From Sphingomonadales bacterium UBA6174 (GTDB lineage Bacteria; Pseudomonadota; Alphaproteobacteria; Sphingomonadales; Sphingomonadaceae): a stretch of DNA of 50,022 nt. The stretch spans positions 1 to 50,022 of the forward strand of contig DITW01000034.1 in assembly GCA_002422945.1 (NCBI GenBank), read 5' to 3'. The position numbers and the translations under genes were made by a program. Positions within the stretch are counted from its first letter, which is position 1; every line of letters starts with the position of its first letter. The notes beneath the pieces were generated by a model. That model saw only the letters and a program-made list of their open reading frames with translations. It was not told the origin of the DNA and made no database searches. Shown one piece after another: positions 26,275-34,870 of this stretch.

Positions 26275-27450
26275 ATGCGTGATGCTGTTATTGTTTCTAC
26301 TGCCCGCACCCCGATTGGCCGTGCCTATCGCGGGGCCTTCAACGCTACCCATGCGCCTACGCTGGGCGCGCATGCGATCCGTGCTGCGGTCGCGCGTGCA
26401 GGTGTCGATCCGGCTGAAATCGACGATGTGATCATGGGCGCGGCGTTGCAGCAAGGTTCGCAATATACCATCGCCCGCAATGCGGCGCTGCGCGCGGGCC
26501 TGCCCGTCACCGTTGCGGCCCAGTCGATCGACCGCCAATGCGCCTCTGGCCTGATGGCGATTTCGATGGCCGCCAAGCAGGTGATTGTCGACGGGATGAA
26601 TGTCTGCGTGGCGGGCGGTGTCGAATCCGTGTCGCTGGTTCAGACCAATGAGTTGCGCGTGACGCCGGACCCGGAATTGGTTGCGATGGTGCCGGCCGCT
26701 TATATGCCGATGCTGCAAACTGCCGAAACGGTCGCCAGCCGCTACAACATCAGCCGGGATGTGCAGGATGAATATGCGTTCCAGTCCCAGCAGCGCACGG
26801 CTGCGGCGCAGGCGGCGGGCGCGTTCGACGATGAAATCGTCAGCGTGACCGCCAATATGGCGGTGCAGAATAAGGAAACCGGCGAGGTTTCGATGAAGGA
26901 AGTCACGCTCGCCAAGGATGAGGGCAATCGCCCGGATACGCAGCTTGAAGGGTTGAAATCGTTGAAGCCGGTGGTCGGCCCGACCGGGGTGATCACTGCG
27001 GGCAATGCCAGCCAATTATCGGACGGCGCCTCGGCATGCGTGGTGATGGAGGCATCGCTGGCGGCAGCGCGCGGCTTGAAGCTGCTTGGCCGTTATGTCG
27101 GCATGGCCGTTGCCGGGACGGAACCGGATGAAATGGGGATCGGTCCGGTGTTCGCTATTCCGAAGCTGCTCAAAGCCCATGGCCTGAAGATGGAAGATAT
27201 CGGCCTGTGGGAACTGAACGAGGCATTTGCGGTGCAGGTCCTCTATTGCCGCGACCGGCTGGGCATTCCCAATGACCGGCTGAACGTGAATGGCGGCGCG
27301 ATTTCGATCGGCCATCCTTATGGCATGTCGGGCGCGCGCATGGTTGGCCATGCGCTGATCGAGGGCAAGCGCCGGGGCGTGCGCTATGTGGTCGTGACCA
27401 TGTGCGTGGGCGGCGGCATGGGGGCGGCCGGTCTGTTCGAAGTCCTCTAA
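26275..27450 (+). CDS. Acetyl-CoA C-acyltransferase (thiolase)
   Basis: 391 residues. The nucleophile cysteine is in DRQCASG, the active-site histidine in GHPYGMSGARM and the second cysteine in TMCVGGGMG; all three are intact. It would complete beta-oxidation in this operon, cleaving the 3-ketoacyl-CoA made by the hydroxyacyl-CoA dehydrogenase. ATG 26275 is preceded by GAGGAA at good spacing. The gene is followed by a stem-loop before the FMN reductase gene. It is distinct in sequence from the thiolases at 1445 and 30387, so three separate thiolases are encoded in the window, presumably with different chain or ring specificities. Confidence 0.93.
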   Translation: MRDAVIVSTARTPIGRAYRGAFNATHAPTLGAHAIRAAVARAGVDPAEIDDVIMGAALQQGSQYTIARNAALRAGLPVTVAAQSIDRQCASGLMAISMAAKQVIVDGMNVCVAGGVESVSLVQTNELRVTPDPELVAMVPAAYMPMLQTAETVASRYNISRDVQDEYAFQSQQRTAAAQAAGAFDDEIVSVTANMAVQNKETGEVSMKEVTLAKDEGNRPDTQLEGLKSLKPVVGPTGVITAGNASQLSDGASACVVMEASLAAARGLKLLGRYVGMAVAGTEPDEMGIGPVFAIPKLLKAHGLKMEDIGLWELNEAFAVQVLYCRDRLGIPNDRLNVNGGAISIGHPYGMSGARMVGHALIEGKRRGVRYVVVTMCVGGGMGAAGLFEVL

Positions 27451-27459
27451 ACCTCGTGC

Positions 27460-27497
27460 TGGCTGGCGAACTTCCTATCTGGGGAGGGCGCCAGCCA
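27460..27497 (+). terminator. Stem-loop between thiolase and FMN reductase genes
   Basis: TGGCTGGCG at 27460-27468 pairs with CGCCAGCCA at 27489-27497 around a 20-nt loop. There is no T-run. It may lower read-through into the FMN reductase gene rather than end transcription fully. Confidence 0.4.
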
Positions 27498-27540
27498 CGC
27501 AACCTGCCCATCACCAGATTTGAACATAAGAAAGAATAAT

Positions 27541-28107
27541 ATGGGGTCAGCACCTTTTATCGTCGGCATTGGCGGCACGACACGGGTCGGTTCTTCCGGT
27601 GAGCGGATTGTGCGCTGCGTCTTGTCGCATGTCGAAGCACTTGGCGGCGAGACGCGCATGTTCGGCGGGCAGAAATTGGCCCAGCTCCCGCATTATGCGC
27701 CCGAAAACCCGACGCGCAACGCGGCGCAGCTTGAACTGGTGGAGGCCGTGCGGCGGGCAGATGGCCTGGTAATCGGGACGCCGGGCTATCATGGCGGCGT
27801 ATCCGGCCTCGTCAAGAATGCCATCGACCTGCTGGAAGATTTACGGGAAGACAAGCGCGTCTATTTCAGCGACATGGCCGTGGGGCTGGTTGTCGTGGCC
27901 GCGGGCTGGCAGGCCTGTGGCGTAACCCTGCAAGCGATGCGCGGCATTGTGCATGCGATGCGCGGCTGGCCAACGCCAATGGGTATCACCGTCAACACGA
28001 TCGAGCAGCAGGTGTTCGATCAGCATGGCGAGGTTGTCGATCCCAGCCTTAAATCCGCCTGTGCGCTGCAAGCCGAACAGGTGCTTCGCTTGGCCGGGCG
28101 AGGTTGA
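27541..28107 (+). CDS. NAD(P)H-dependent FMN reductase (flavodoxin fold)
   Basis: 188 residues of the SsuE/NADPH-dependent FMN reductase family: FIVGIGGTTRVGSSGERIVR (phosphate-binding loop) and GLVIGTPGYHGGVSGLVKNAIDLL (flavin/active region). It reduces free FMN with NAD(P)H and would supply FMNH2 to the LimB-like monooxygenase at 15882, 10 kb upstream; no other flavin-dependent two-component monooxygenase is in the window. ATG 27541 is the natural start, with a purine-rich AAGAAAG ahead. It is the last gene of the plus-strand block, before the convergent hairpin. Which monooxygenase it truly serves is inference. Confidence 0.87.
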   Translation: MGSAPFIVGIGGTTRVGSSGERIVRCVLSHVEALGGETRMFGGQKLAQLPHYAPENPTRNAAQLELVEAVRRADGLVIGTPGYHGGVSGLVKNAIDLLEDLREDKRVYFSDMAVGLVVVAAGWQACGVTLQAMRGIVHAMRGWPTPMGITVNTIEQQVFDQHGEVVDPSLKSACALQAEQVLRLAGRG

Positions 28108-28174
28108 TCGCGCTCATTTCACGCGATATCGCAAGGCTTTAAGCGCCTAGCTTCAGAATCTATTGCTGCGATCC

Positions 28175-28210
28175 CAGCGCCATCCCCGCACCTAAGCGGG
28201 GATGGCGCTG
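28175..28210. terminator. Bidirectional 15-bp-arm hairpin between convergent blocks
   Basis: CAGCGCCATCCCCGC (28175-28189) and GCGGGGATGGCGCTG (28196-28210) pair perfectly across a 6-nt loop. It lies between the FMN reductase stop and the FadB stop, where the two large opposed blocks converge, and would work on either strand. T-runs are short. Confidence 0.8.
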
Positions 28211-28225
28211 TTGCATTGCGCCGGA

Positions 28226-30352
28226 TTAATAAAACCCCTGTCCCTTGGCGGCGCGGTCGCGGAGCCAAGGTGAGGGGGTGAAGCGGGGGCCGAAGCGTTG
28301 GGTGAGCCTGTCGCATTCGCGCACGAACGTCTCGATCCCGACGGTGTCGATGTAGGACAGGGTGCCGCCCGTCCATGCGGGGAAGCCCCAGCCATAGATC
28401 GAGCCGATATCGCCATCTTCCGAGGTCTCGATAACAATTTCCTCGCGGCAGCGCGCGGTTTCGATCGATTGTGCATAGAGGAAGCGTTGCTTGAGTTCCT
28501 CGACATCATAATCGTCTTTTGCCGGGAACAGATCGGCGAGGCCGGTCCATAGATGCTTGCCACCTTCCGCCGGATAATCATAAAAGCCGCCACCGGCCTT
28601 GCGCCCTGCGCGCCCGTGCGCCTTCATCTTGTTGAGCGCCGAGACGCCCGCCGGGACGACATATGTATCGCCCTCTTGGGCAATCGCCTGTTCGACGATT
28701 TTGAGCGGCAGGTCGAACGACACTTCATCCAAGAGAGCGAGCGGCCCCACCGGCATGCCGATGGCCTTGGCCGCATTTTCGATGACCGCAGGCGGGACGC
28801 CTTCTTCCAGCATGGCGCTACCTTCATGGATGACGGTCTGGAACACGCGGCTGGTGTAAAAGCCCCGGCTGTCGTTGACGACAATCGGCGTCTTTTTGAG
28901 CTTGGCGACAAAGTCGATGGCGGCTGCGACGGTGGCAGGGCTGGTTTTCGCGCCCTTGATGATTTCCACCAGCCCCATGCGCTCCACGGGGGAGAAAAAG
29001 TGCATGCCGATGAACTGATCCGGGCGGGCGGAGGCTTCGGCCAATTTGGTGATCGGCAGGGTCGAGGTGTTGGAGGCATAGACCGTGGTCGCGGGGATCA
29101 CGGCTTCAGCCTTTTGTGCGGTGTCGGCCTTGATGGCGATGTCTTCGAACACGGCCTCGATAATCAGGTCGCAGCCTTGAAGCATCGCAAAATCATCGGT
29201 CGGGGTGATGCGCGCGAGCATCTCCTGCATCATGGCCTCGGTCAGCCCACCCTTGGCGACGCGCTTGGCAAAGGTTGTTGCTGCATATTGTTTGCCCTTG
29301 CTGGCGGTTTCGACATCGCGGTCGATCAGGACCACGTCGCAACCGGCCTGTGCCGATACCAAGGCAATGCCCGCGCCCATCATGCCCGCGCCTAGCACCC
29401 CGATTTTCTTGAACTCGGTCTTGGCGATGCCCGCCGGGCGACCGGCCCCGCGTTCGGCCGCACCCTTGGACAGAAAGGTGGTGCGGATGATGTTGCGCGA
29501 CACCGGGTTGGTCAGCAATTTGGCGAAATATTTGGACTCGATCGAGAGCGCCTTGTCGAACGGCAGGATCGCGCCTTCATAAATGGTCGACAAGATCGCT
29601 GCCGGTGCTGCGACATGATAGCCGGACTTGGCCAATGCGCCGGTCGCCATCATCAATTGCGCCGAATATTCCGGGATGATGAGACCGCGCTGTTCACGCA
29701 TGGCATAGCCTTTCACGTCCCATGGCTTGATCGGGCTGGGGGCCGTGGCCAGCCAAACGCGGGCGGCGGCTTCCATCTCCGCTGCGGGCAGCACGGCATC
29801 GACCAGCTTGAGCGCCAGCGCCTCTGCCCCCTTGATCGGGCGGCCCGATAGCAACAGGTCCGCCGCCGCCTTGACCCCGGCGATGCGGATCAAACGCTGG
29901 GTCCCGCCTGCGGCCGGCAACAACCCGACATTGACTTCCGGCAGGCCGACTATCGCCTTGGGATCATCGGCCAAGATGCGATAATGGCAGGCCAATGCCA
30001 GTTCGAACCCGCCACCCAGCGCAAAGCCATTGATCAGGGCGACCCAGGGCTTGCCGGATTGTTCCAGCGCCCGGTTGAGCTTGCTCACCTTCTGGCTGAC
30101 CTCATAGGCCTGTTTGACGGTCAGCTTGTCAAAGCCCTGCACCAGTTGCCTGAGATCGGCCCCGGCCATGAAGGCGGATTTGCCGGAGGCGAGAATGACG
30201 CCCTTGATGTTATCATCGGCGGTAATATCGGTAATCGCCGCTGCAAATTCGTCCTGAAACGCATCGGACAACAGGTTCACCGATTCATCGGCATGATCCA
30301 TGATGAGCGTGGCAATGCCATCGGGCGCGGTGTCAATTTTCAGATGTCGCAT
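28226..30352 (-). CDS. FadB/FadJ-like multifunctional enoyl-CoA hydratase/3-hydroxyacyl-CoA dehydrogenase
   Basis: About 709 residues. The N-terminal crotonase domain (about 1-190) has oxyanion-hole AFMAGADLRQL and both catalytic glutamates, Glu117 in GGGFELALAC and Glu139 in GLPEVNVG. The NAD-binding domain begins with GAGMMG at 321-326. HFFSPVERMGLVEII holds the catalytic His region, and a C-terminal 3HCDH domain follows. It catalyses hydration and NAD-dependent oxidation of acyl-CoA, the alpha subunit of a fatty-acid oxidation complex. ATG 30352 is preferred (AGGGA seven bases upstream) over ATG 30358. The thiolase gene ends 34 bp upstream on the same strand, as in fadAB pairs, so a complex with it is likely. 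Confidence 0.93.
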   Translation of the reverse strand: MRHLKIDTAPDGIATLIMDHADESVNLLSDAFQDEFAAAITDITADDNIKGVILASGKSAFMAGADLRQLVQGFDKLTVKQAYEVSQKVSKLNRALEQSGKPWVALINGFALGGGFELALACHYRILADDPKAIVGLPEVNVGLLPAAGGTQRLIRIAGVKAAADLLLSGRPIKGAEALALKLVDAVLPAAEMEAAARVWLATAPSPIKPWDVKGYAMREQRGLIIPEYSAQLMMATGALAKSGYHVAAPAAILSTIYEGAILPFDKALSIESKYFAKLLTNPVSRNIIRTTFLSKGAAERGAGRPAGIAKTEFKKIGVLGAGMMGAGIALVSAQAGCDVVLIDRDVETASKGKQYAATTFAKRVAKGGLTEAMMQEMLARITPTDDFAMLQGCDLIIEAVFEDIAIKADTAQKAEAVIPATTVYASNTSTLPITKLAEASARPDQFIGMHFFSPVERMGLVEIIKGAKTSPATVAAAIDFVAKLKKTPIVVNDSRGFYTSRVFQTVIHEGSAMLEEGVPPAVIENAAKAIGMPVGPLALLDEVSFDLPLKIVEQAIAQEGDTYVVPAGVSALNKMKAHGRAGRKAGGGFYDYPAEGGKHLWTGLADLFPAKDDYDVEELKQRFLYAQSIETARCREEIVIETSEDGDIGSIYGWGFPAWTGGTLSYIDTVGIETFVRECDRLTQRFGPRFTPSPWLRDRAAKGQGFY

Positions 30353-30386
30353 GTTCATTTCCCTGAATCTCTGGGGCAGGCGCGGA

Positions 30387-31589
30387 TTAGACGCGCTCGA
30401 TGATCGTGGCGGTGCCAAGGCCATTGGCGGCGCACAGGCTGATCAGCCCGGTCGATTGGCCACGGCGTTCCAACTCGTCCAGCACGGTGCCGGTGATCAT
30501 CGCGCCGGTCGCGCCCAAGGGGTGGCCCATCGCAATCGCCCCGCCGCAGACGTTCATCTTGTCATGCGGGACATTGAGTAAGCGCATGAAGCGCAGGACC
30601 ACGCTGGCAAAGGCCTCGTTCAGTTCGAACAGGTCGATGTCGCCGACTTGCATCCCGGCCTTTTGCAGCGCCTTGTGCGCGACAAGGCTGGGCGCGGTCA
30701 GCATGATCGTTGGCTCCGAACCGATCGAGGCGAATGACCGGATGCGCGCGCGCGGTTTCAACCCGGCGCGTTCGCCAAAAGCCTTGGACCCGATCATCAC
30801 CAGCCCCGAACCATCGACGATGCCCGAACTGTTGCCGCTATGATGGACATAGTGTAGATCTTCGATTTGCGGATAGCGATCCATGGCGACCAGTTCGAAC
30901 CCGCCTTTGCCCATGCCCTCAAAGGCGGGCTTGAGCTTGGCCAGCCCTTCGATCGTGGTATCGGGGCGCATATGCTCATCATGGTCGAGCAAGACCTCGC
31001 CCATCACATCCTTGATCGGGACGATGGCCTGTTTGAACCGGCCTTCCTGCCAGCTTTGTGCGGCGCGGCGCTGGCTTTCGACTGCATAGCCATCGACATC
31101 CGCACGGGTGAATCCGTCCATCGTCGCGATCATGTCCGCGCCGATGCCCTGCGGCGCATAATGATTGTGAAAGGCAATGCGCGGGTCGGATGTCCATGCG
31201 CCGGTGTCATAGCCGAATTGGGTCCGGCTCATGCTTTCCACCCCGCCGCCGATCCCGGCCTCGATCATCCCGGCATGGACCTGCGCCGCGATCAGATTGA
31301 CCGCATCCAGCCCGGAGGCGCAAAAGCGATTGACCTGCTGGCCCGCCACGCTTTGCGCATAGCCTGCATTCAATACCGCCGCGCGTGCCAGCACCCCGCC
31401 TTGTTCACCCACCGGCTGTGCCGAGCCGATGATGACATCATCCAACAAACTCGTATCGAGTTGATGGCGATCACGCACCGCCTGCAATAATTGCGTGACC
31501 AATTCGACCGATGTGACCTCATGCAGCGCCCCATCCGGGCGACCCTTGCCGCGCGGACTGCGCACATGATCGTAAATATAGGCCTGCAT
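30387..31589 (-). CDS. Acetyl-CoA C-acyltransferase (FadA-like thiolase)
   Basis: 400 residues. The nucleophile Cys is in NRFCASGLD and the histidine in MGHPLGATGAMI. The C-terminal motif is LCAANGLGTA, where many thiolases have CGGxGxG, a variation also seen in FadA-type enzymes. It is the probable beta subunit partner of the FadB-like protein encoded immediately downstream, cleaving 3-ketoacyl-CoA. ATG 31589 has GGAAGAAG upstream. It begins 30 bp after the cytochrome-oxidase-IV-like gene and belongs to the long minus-strand block. The pair forms a second beta-oxidation set besides the one in the BVMO operon. Confidence 0.93.
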   Translation of the reverse strand: MQAYIYDHVRSPRGKGRPDGALHEVTSVELVTQLLQAVRDRHQLDTSLLDDVIIGSAQPVGEQGGVLARAAVLNAGYAQSVAGQQVNRFCASGLDAVNLIAAQVHAGMIEAGIGGGVESMSRTQFGYDTGAWTSDPRIAFHNHYAPQGIGADMIATMDGFTRADVDGYAVESQRRAAQSWQEGRFKQAIVPIKDVMGEVLLDHDEHMRPDTTIEGLAKLKPAFEGMGKGGFELVAMDRYPQIEDLHYVHHSGNSSGIVDGSGLVMIGSKAFGERAGLKPRARIRSFASIGSEPTIMLTAPSLVAHKALQKAGMQVGDIDLFELNEAFASVVLRFMRLLNVPHDKMNVCGGAIAMGHPLGATGAMITGTVLDELERRGQSTGLISLCAANGLGTATIIERV

Positions 31590-31618
31590 GACTTCTTCCT
31601 TGGTATTGATATAGATGA

Positions 31619-31888
31619 TCAGAAATAGGCGGCGGCGGCGTCAATGCCGGCAATGGCCAAAGTCGCGACAATAAACAGGGCGTTGAAGGGTATGGCCCAT
31701 GGTTTGGGGGCGTCCCGCAATTCCATGAAATATTGGGCGATCAAATGCGCCTTCAGACATGCGAAAATCATGGCGATCGTCAACGCGTGCTGGTGCAAGT
31801 AGGCAAAGGACACGGCCTCGAAACTGAATAATGTCGCGATCACCAGTAACGCCCAGATAATCGCATTGGTGTAATAATAGCGCGCCAT
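31619..31888 (-). CDS. Cytochrome c oxidase subunit IV-like (NorF/COX4_pro) small membrane protein
   Basis: 89 residues with three hydrophobic segments (about 8-28, 34-54 and 67-87), the size and pattern of the prokaryotic cytochrome oxidase subunit IV/NorF family. YFMELRDAP in the second loop is characteristic. It would be an inner-membrane accessory subunit of a haem-copper oxidase or NO reductase. The start overlaps the stop of the subunit III-like gene (TAATG), so the two are coupled. No catalytic subunit I or II is present nearby, which is odd. Its role here is unknown. Confidence 0.75.
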   Translation of the reverse strand: MARYYYTNAIIWALLVIATLFSFEAVSFAYLHQHALTIAMIFACLKAHLIAQYFMELRDAPKPWAIPFNALFIVATLAIAGIDAAAAYF

Positions 31889-32487
31889 TATCGTGCTCCC
31901 TGAAAATAGAGCAGGGGGAAGATGAATATCCAGAGCAGATCAACCATGTGCCAATATAATGCGCCGGAATGGAGCCACAAAAAATGGCCTGAAGACTGGT
32001 GCTTGATCTTGAAATACACCAAAGTCAGCAAAGTCATGCCTACGACGTAATGAACAAAATGCAGGCCGGTGAAGATATAATAGAAGGTGAAATATAAATT
32101 GGTGTCCACCAGTAATCCGGCTTGAATTTTCTGATAATATTCTACCCCCTTGATCACGGCAAACAGCGCCCCCACGGCCAAGGCGCCGAGAATGAACCGG
32201 CGCGCGAGGATGATCTGGCCGTTGCGGGCGCTTGGCACAGCCAATGCCACCAGACATCCGCTGGTGATGAGGATCAAAGTATTGATCAGCCCCAGCGTGA
32301 CATTGACGTGCTGTCCCGATTGCACAAACACGTCCAATTGCTTGGCGCGCTCGGCCATGAAGACAATGAAGAACAGCACGAAACTAGCAATGTCCGCCAG
32401 AATGAACACGATAATGCCGGGCAGCTTTGCGTGCCGATCATCCGCGACCATGTGCATCGGGCGATCAGTTGGCGAGCGCGTGTTCAT
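31888..32487 (-). CDS. Cytochrome c oxidase subunit III-like (NorE-type) membrane protein
   Basis: About 199 residues with five hydrophobic segments (near 23-43, 63-83, 97-115, 136-156 and 178-198), as in NorE and the short subunit III proteins. FTGLHFVHYVVGM and LHSGALYWHMVDLLWIFIFPLLYF are strong subunit III signatures. It should sit in the inner membrane. ATG 32487 overlaps the end of the upstream membrane-protein gene; a TTG two codons earlier is less likely. Together with the IV-like gene it forms a NorEF-like pair without subunit I or II, so a role in an electron-transfer route of this pathway, or support of an oxidase encoded elsewhere, is possible. Confidence 0.82.
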   Translation of the reverse strand: MNTRSPTDRPMHMVADDRHAKLPGIIVFILADIASFVLFFIVFMAERAKQLDVFVQSGQHVNVTLGLINTLILITSGCLVALAVPSARNGQIILARRFILGALAVGALFAVIKGVEYYQKIQAGLLVDTNLYFTFYYIFTGLHFVHYVVGMTLLTLVYFKIKHQSSGHFLWLHSGALYWHMVDLLWIFIFPLLYFQGAR

Positions 32488-33193
32488 TTTCAAGCTTCGG
32501 TATAGCGCGCAGCACGTAGATCGAGCTGAGCAGCATGAACAGGAAGAAGATGGGGAATTCGATCCAGTAATTGATCAGGCCGCTGCGCGAGAAGGGACCG
32601 TCTTTGAAGACGGAGATAAGGCCCAAAAGTGGCAGCATGCAGCCGACCCAGATGACATACCATGAAACCCAATGCGGAATGATCGGCTGCGCGCGCTTGT
32701 CGCCAAGAAAGCAGACGCCCATCGCCAGAATTTGCAGCATCGTGAGCGAGAAGGCGCAGTCGAAGAATATCCAGCCTGCATCATAGAGCAATTGGATCGT
32801 CTGAGGCGGGAGTTCATCCGGTCGAAATGCGGCTGTCAGCCAAAAGGACGCGGGAAGAATGATGACGATGGTCGTCAAGCCCGCGCCCCAAAGCTGCAAG
32901 GTGGAAAGGACGTTGTTGTCCTGTTCAATGGCTTCCATCACCTTGGAGATGCCCAAGCCCCAGATGACGTAAAATACGCCAAAGGCCATGGTGAAGATCA
33001 TGCCGATCCGTGCCTGACTGGTATGTTCGCGGAAATGCGTTGCGATTTCGTCGGCATTGCCCGCTGCAGAATAAGGCGGAATGTTGTGGCCCAAAATACC
33101 CCAGAAGAAGATCAGGGCCACCAGCAGGATCGGCCCGCCCCAGGCGCAAAAGCGAACATATCTATAGGGATTGGATTTTCCAGTCCGGTCCAT
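32465..33193 (-). CDS. Six-helix integral membrane protein of unknown function
   Basis: 242 residues with six clear membrane segments, roughly 16-36, 62-82, 99-121, 138-162, 173-195 and 208-230. No cytochrome, quinone or transporter motif is recognised; histidines are few. It is the first of three overlapping membrane-protein genes, overlapping the subunit III-like gene by about 23 bp. The organisation suggests a complex of three membrane proteins. I do not recognise the family. Possible roles are substrate or product movement across the inner membrane or an accessory to a respiratory enzyme. The start ATG 33193 has AGGAGGAT upstream, a strong site. Confidence 0.8.
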   Translation of the reverse strand: MDRTGKSNPYRYVRFCAWGGPILLVALIFFWGILGHNIPPYSAAGNADEIATHFREHTSQARIGMIFTMAFGVFYVIWGLGISKVMEAIEQDNNVLSTLQLWGAGLTTIVIILPASFWLTAAFRPDELPPQTIQLLYDAGWIFFDCAFSLTMLQILAMGVCFLGDKRAQPIIPHWVSWYVIWVGCMLPLLGLISVFKDGPFSRSGLINYWIEFPIFFLFMLLSSIYVLRAIPKLENEHALAN

Positions 33194-33321
33194 CAGTCAT
33201 CCTCCTTATGTTTATCTGCATGTATCTGCACTGTCCGGCATCACGCCGTGCGCGTTTATAAAAAGCTGAATATGCCCATGATCAATATGAAAAATGGGTG
33301 CCCGCATTTCCGCACGATGGT

Positions 33322-34086
33322 TTAGCTCAATGGGCCATAGATGGCGTCTTCCACCCGATGGGCCAATTGGTTGACGGCGCCCGCTTCTTCGATGGTGCGC
33401 ACCGCATCCAGCCCGCGCAGGCCCAGCGGCGTAGGCCTGCCATTTTCAACCATGATATAGCGTTCATCGGTAAGATAGGCCGCAATCGCGCCACCGGATG
33501 CGGCGACGATCTTGGTGATACCCGCCAAGGCAGTGGGTTGATCCGGCCACAGGCTGACGATCACGGCGACAAACTGTCGGCCCTTGCCGCCATCATCCAC
33601 ATCCGTATCGTTCCAACCGCCCGGATCACCGCCGGTCAGATCATGGTATTCGATGGCGGTTGCGCCCGCCGCCTGCAATCCGGCGATGGTGACTGCGGGA
33701 TCGCTGCCTTCCGGGATCACCAGAAAAACACGCGTTGCGCCATCGCCCGCCAACTCAATACGGCTCTCACCTGCGCCGAGATTGTAGAGCAACGCGCGAC
33801 GAAAGACATTTTGTTCGTCGCGATGGATATGCGAGGTGATCTCGCTATGGATCAGCCCATTGCGATCGGCCTCGCTTGCATAAGTGACGATGGCGATGCC
33901 TTCGAACTGTTCGGGATCCTTCGATCCGACATTGGCGAGCGGGGTCACATGATGTTGGATATAGCTGGCAAAACCGGGGATGCGGGCGGCCATGACGCCA
34001 TGAATGTCGCGCCAGTAACGGCTGAACAATGAACGTGATATGCCGGGCTTGCGCTCCAGTAATGCGACGGTGCTTACGCCTGCCAT
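33322..34086 (-). CDS. EthD-domain-like (dimeric alpha-beta barrel) protein
   Basis: About 254 residues. The N-terminal segment, LLERKPGISRSLFSRYWRDIHG followed by PGFASYIQHHV, is typical of EthD-type dimeric alpha-beta-barrel domains; a second half (from about 110) may be a further barrel. EthD proteins accompany P450 systems, as in ether-fuel degradation, but their chemistry is often unproven. The gene starts at ATG 34086, overlapping the SDR stop by 13 bp; the open frame continues upstream inside the SDR gene but has no homology there. With a P450 gene in the same block, an accessory role in oxidation is a reasonable inference. Confidence 0.72.
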   Translation of the reverse strand: MAGVSTVALLERKPGISRSLFSRYWRDIHGVMAARIPGFASYIQHHVTPLANVGSKDPEQFEGIAIVTYASEADRNGLIHSEITSHIHRDEQNVFRRALLYNLGAGESRIELAGDGATRVFLVIPEGSDPAVTIAGLQAAGATAIEYHDLTGGDPGGWNDTDVDDGGKGRQFVAVIVSLWPDQPTALAGITKIVAASGGAIAAYLTDERYIMVENGRPTPLGLRGLDAVRTIEEAGAVNQLAHRVEDAIYGPLS

Positions 34087-34865
34087 GCTGCGCCCTCCAA
34101 TGGCAAGATGGTGCCTGAGACATAAGCCCCGGCACGCGAGGCGAGGAAAATCACCGCGCCCGCCATGTCTTGGTCCGTGCCAAGCCGACCAGCGGGAATG
34201 CTCGCGACGACCATGTCCTTCAGGCCGGGGACGGCGGAGAAAAAGCCATCGGTCATGTCGCTTGGGAAATAGCCGGGGGCAATCGCATTGACGTTGATAC
34301 CGGATGCGGTCAGATCCGATGCCAGCATCTTGGTGAGCTGGTGGATGGCGGCCTTGGTGGCACCATAGGCATAAGCGCCGTTGTTGCTTTTGCCCCATAA
34401 CGCGCCGAACGAACCGATGTTGATGATGCGGGCAGGGTCGCCCGGTCGGACCGCCGCACGCATAGAGGGCAGCAGTCCTTGGGTCAGGAAAAAGGGCGCG
34501 CGCAAATTGAGCGCCATTTCTGCATCCCATCGCGCGGGATCAGCCGCTTCGACCGGGCTGGCGCTGAACGCCCCGGCATTGTTGACGAGAAGATGGACTG
34601 CCGGCGCACGCTCGGCGACATCCGCCGCCGCCGCCTGAACGCCTGCCATTGTCGATAGATCATGGGCCAGAAATTCGGCTTGCCCCGGCCCTTCAAGACT
34701 GGCGACGAAGTCTTCCCCTTGGTGCGCCGATCGCCCGATTACCAGCACATGCACACCGGCCCGCACAAGGGCGCGGCTGATCATTGCGCCGATGCCCTTG
34801 GCCCCACCCGTCACGACGGCGGTTTTTCCGGCAAGGCCGAACAATTCGTGGAGGATGTCGCTCAT
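34074..34865 (-). CDS. Short-chain dehydrogenase/reductase (SDR)
   Basis: 263 residues. The cofactor motif TGGAKGIG, the NNAGAF motif and the catalytic YAYGATKAAIHQL are present. The style is that of gluconate-5-dehydrogenase-like/3-oxoacyl-ACP-reductase-like SDRs, interconverting alcohol and ketone with NAD(P)H. A GRS sequence after the second strand suggests NADP preference. It is located between the aldehyde dehydrogenase and EthD-like genes in the minus-strand block; the start is 6 bp after the aldehyde dehydrogenase stop. It probably oxidises the alcohol made by the P450 to a ketone (inference). It is one of four SDRs in the window. Confidence 0.9.
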   Translation of the reverse strand: MSDILHELFGLAGKTAVVTGGAKGIGAMISRALVRAGVHVLVIGRSAHQGEDFVASLEGPGQAEFLAHDLSTMAGVQAAAADVAERAPAVHLLVNNAGAFSASPVEAADPARWDAEMALNLRAPFFLTQGLLPSMRAAVRPGDPARIINIGSFGALWGKSNNGAYAYGATKAAIHQLTKMLASDLTASGINVNAIAPGYFPSDMTDGFFSAVPGLKDMVVASIPAGRLGTDQDMAGAVIFLASRAGAYVSGTILPLEGAAWQA

Positions 34866-34870
34866 CTCGA

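Noticed and set aside
30387..30424. FadB start upstream overlapping the thiolase gene
   Set aside because: The extra N-terminal residues have no crotonase homology; ATG 30352 has a well-placed ribosome-binding site.
34087..34530. Upstream extension of the EthD-like open frame
   Set aside because: It runs inside the SDR gene in another frame; the EthD homology starts at the ATG at 34086.
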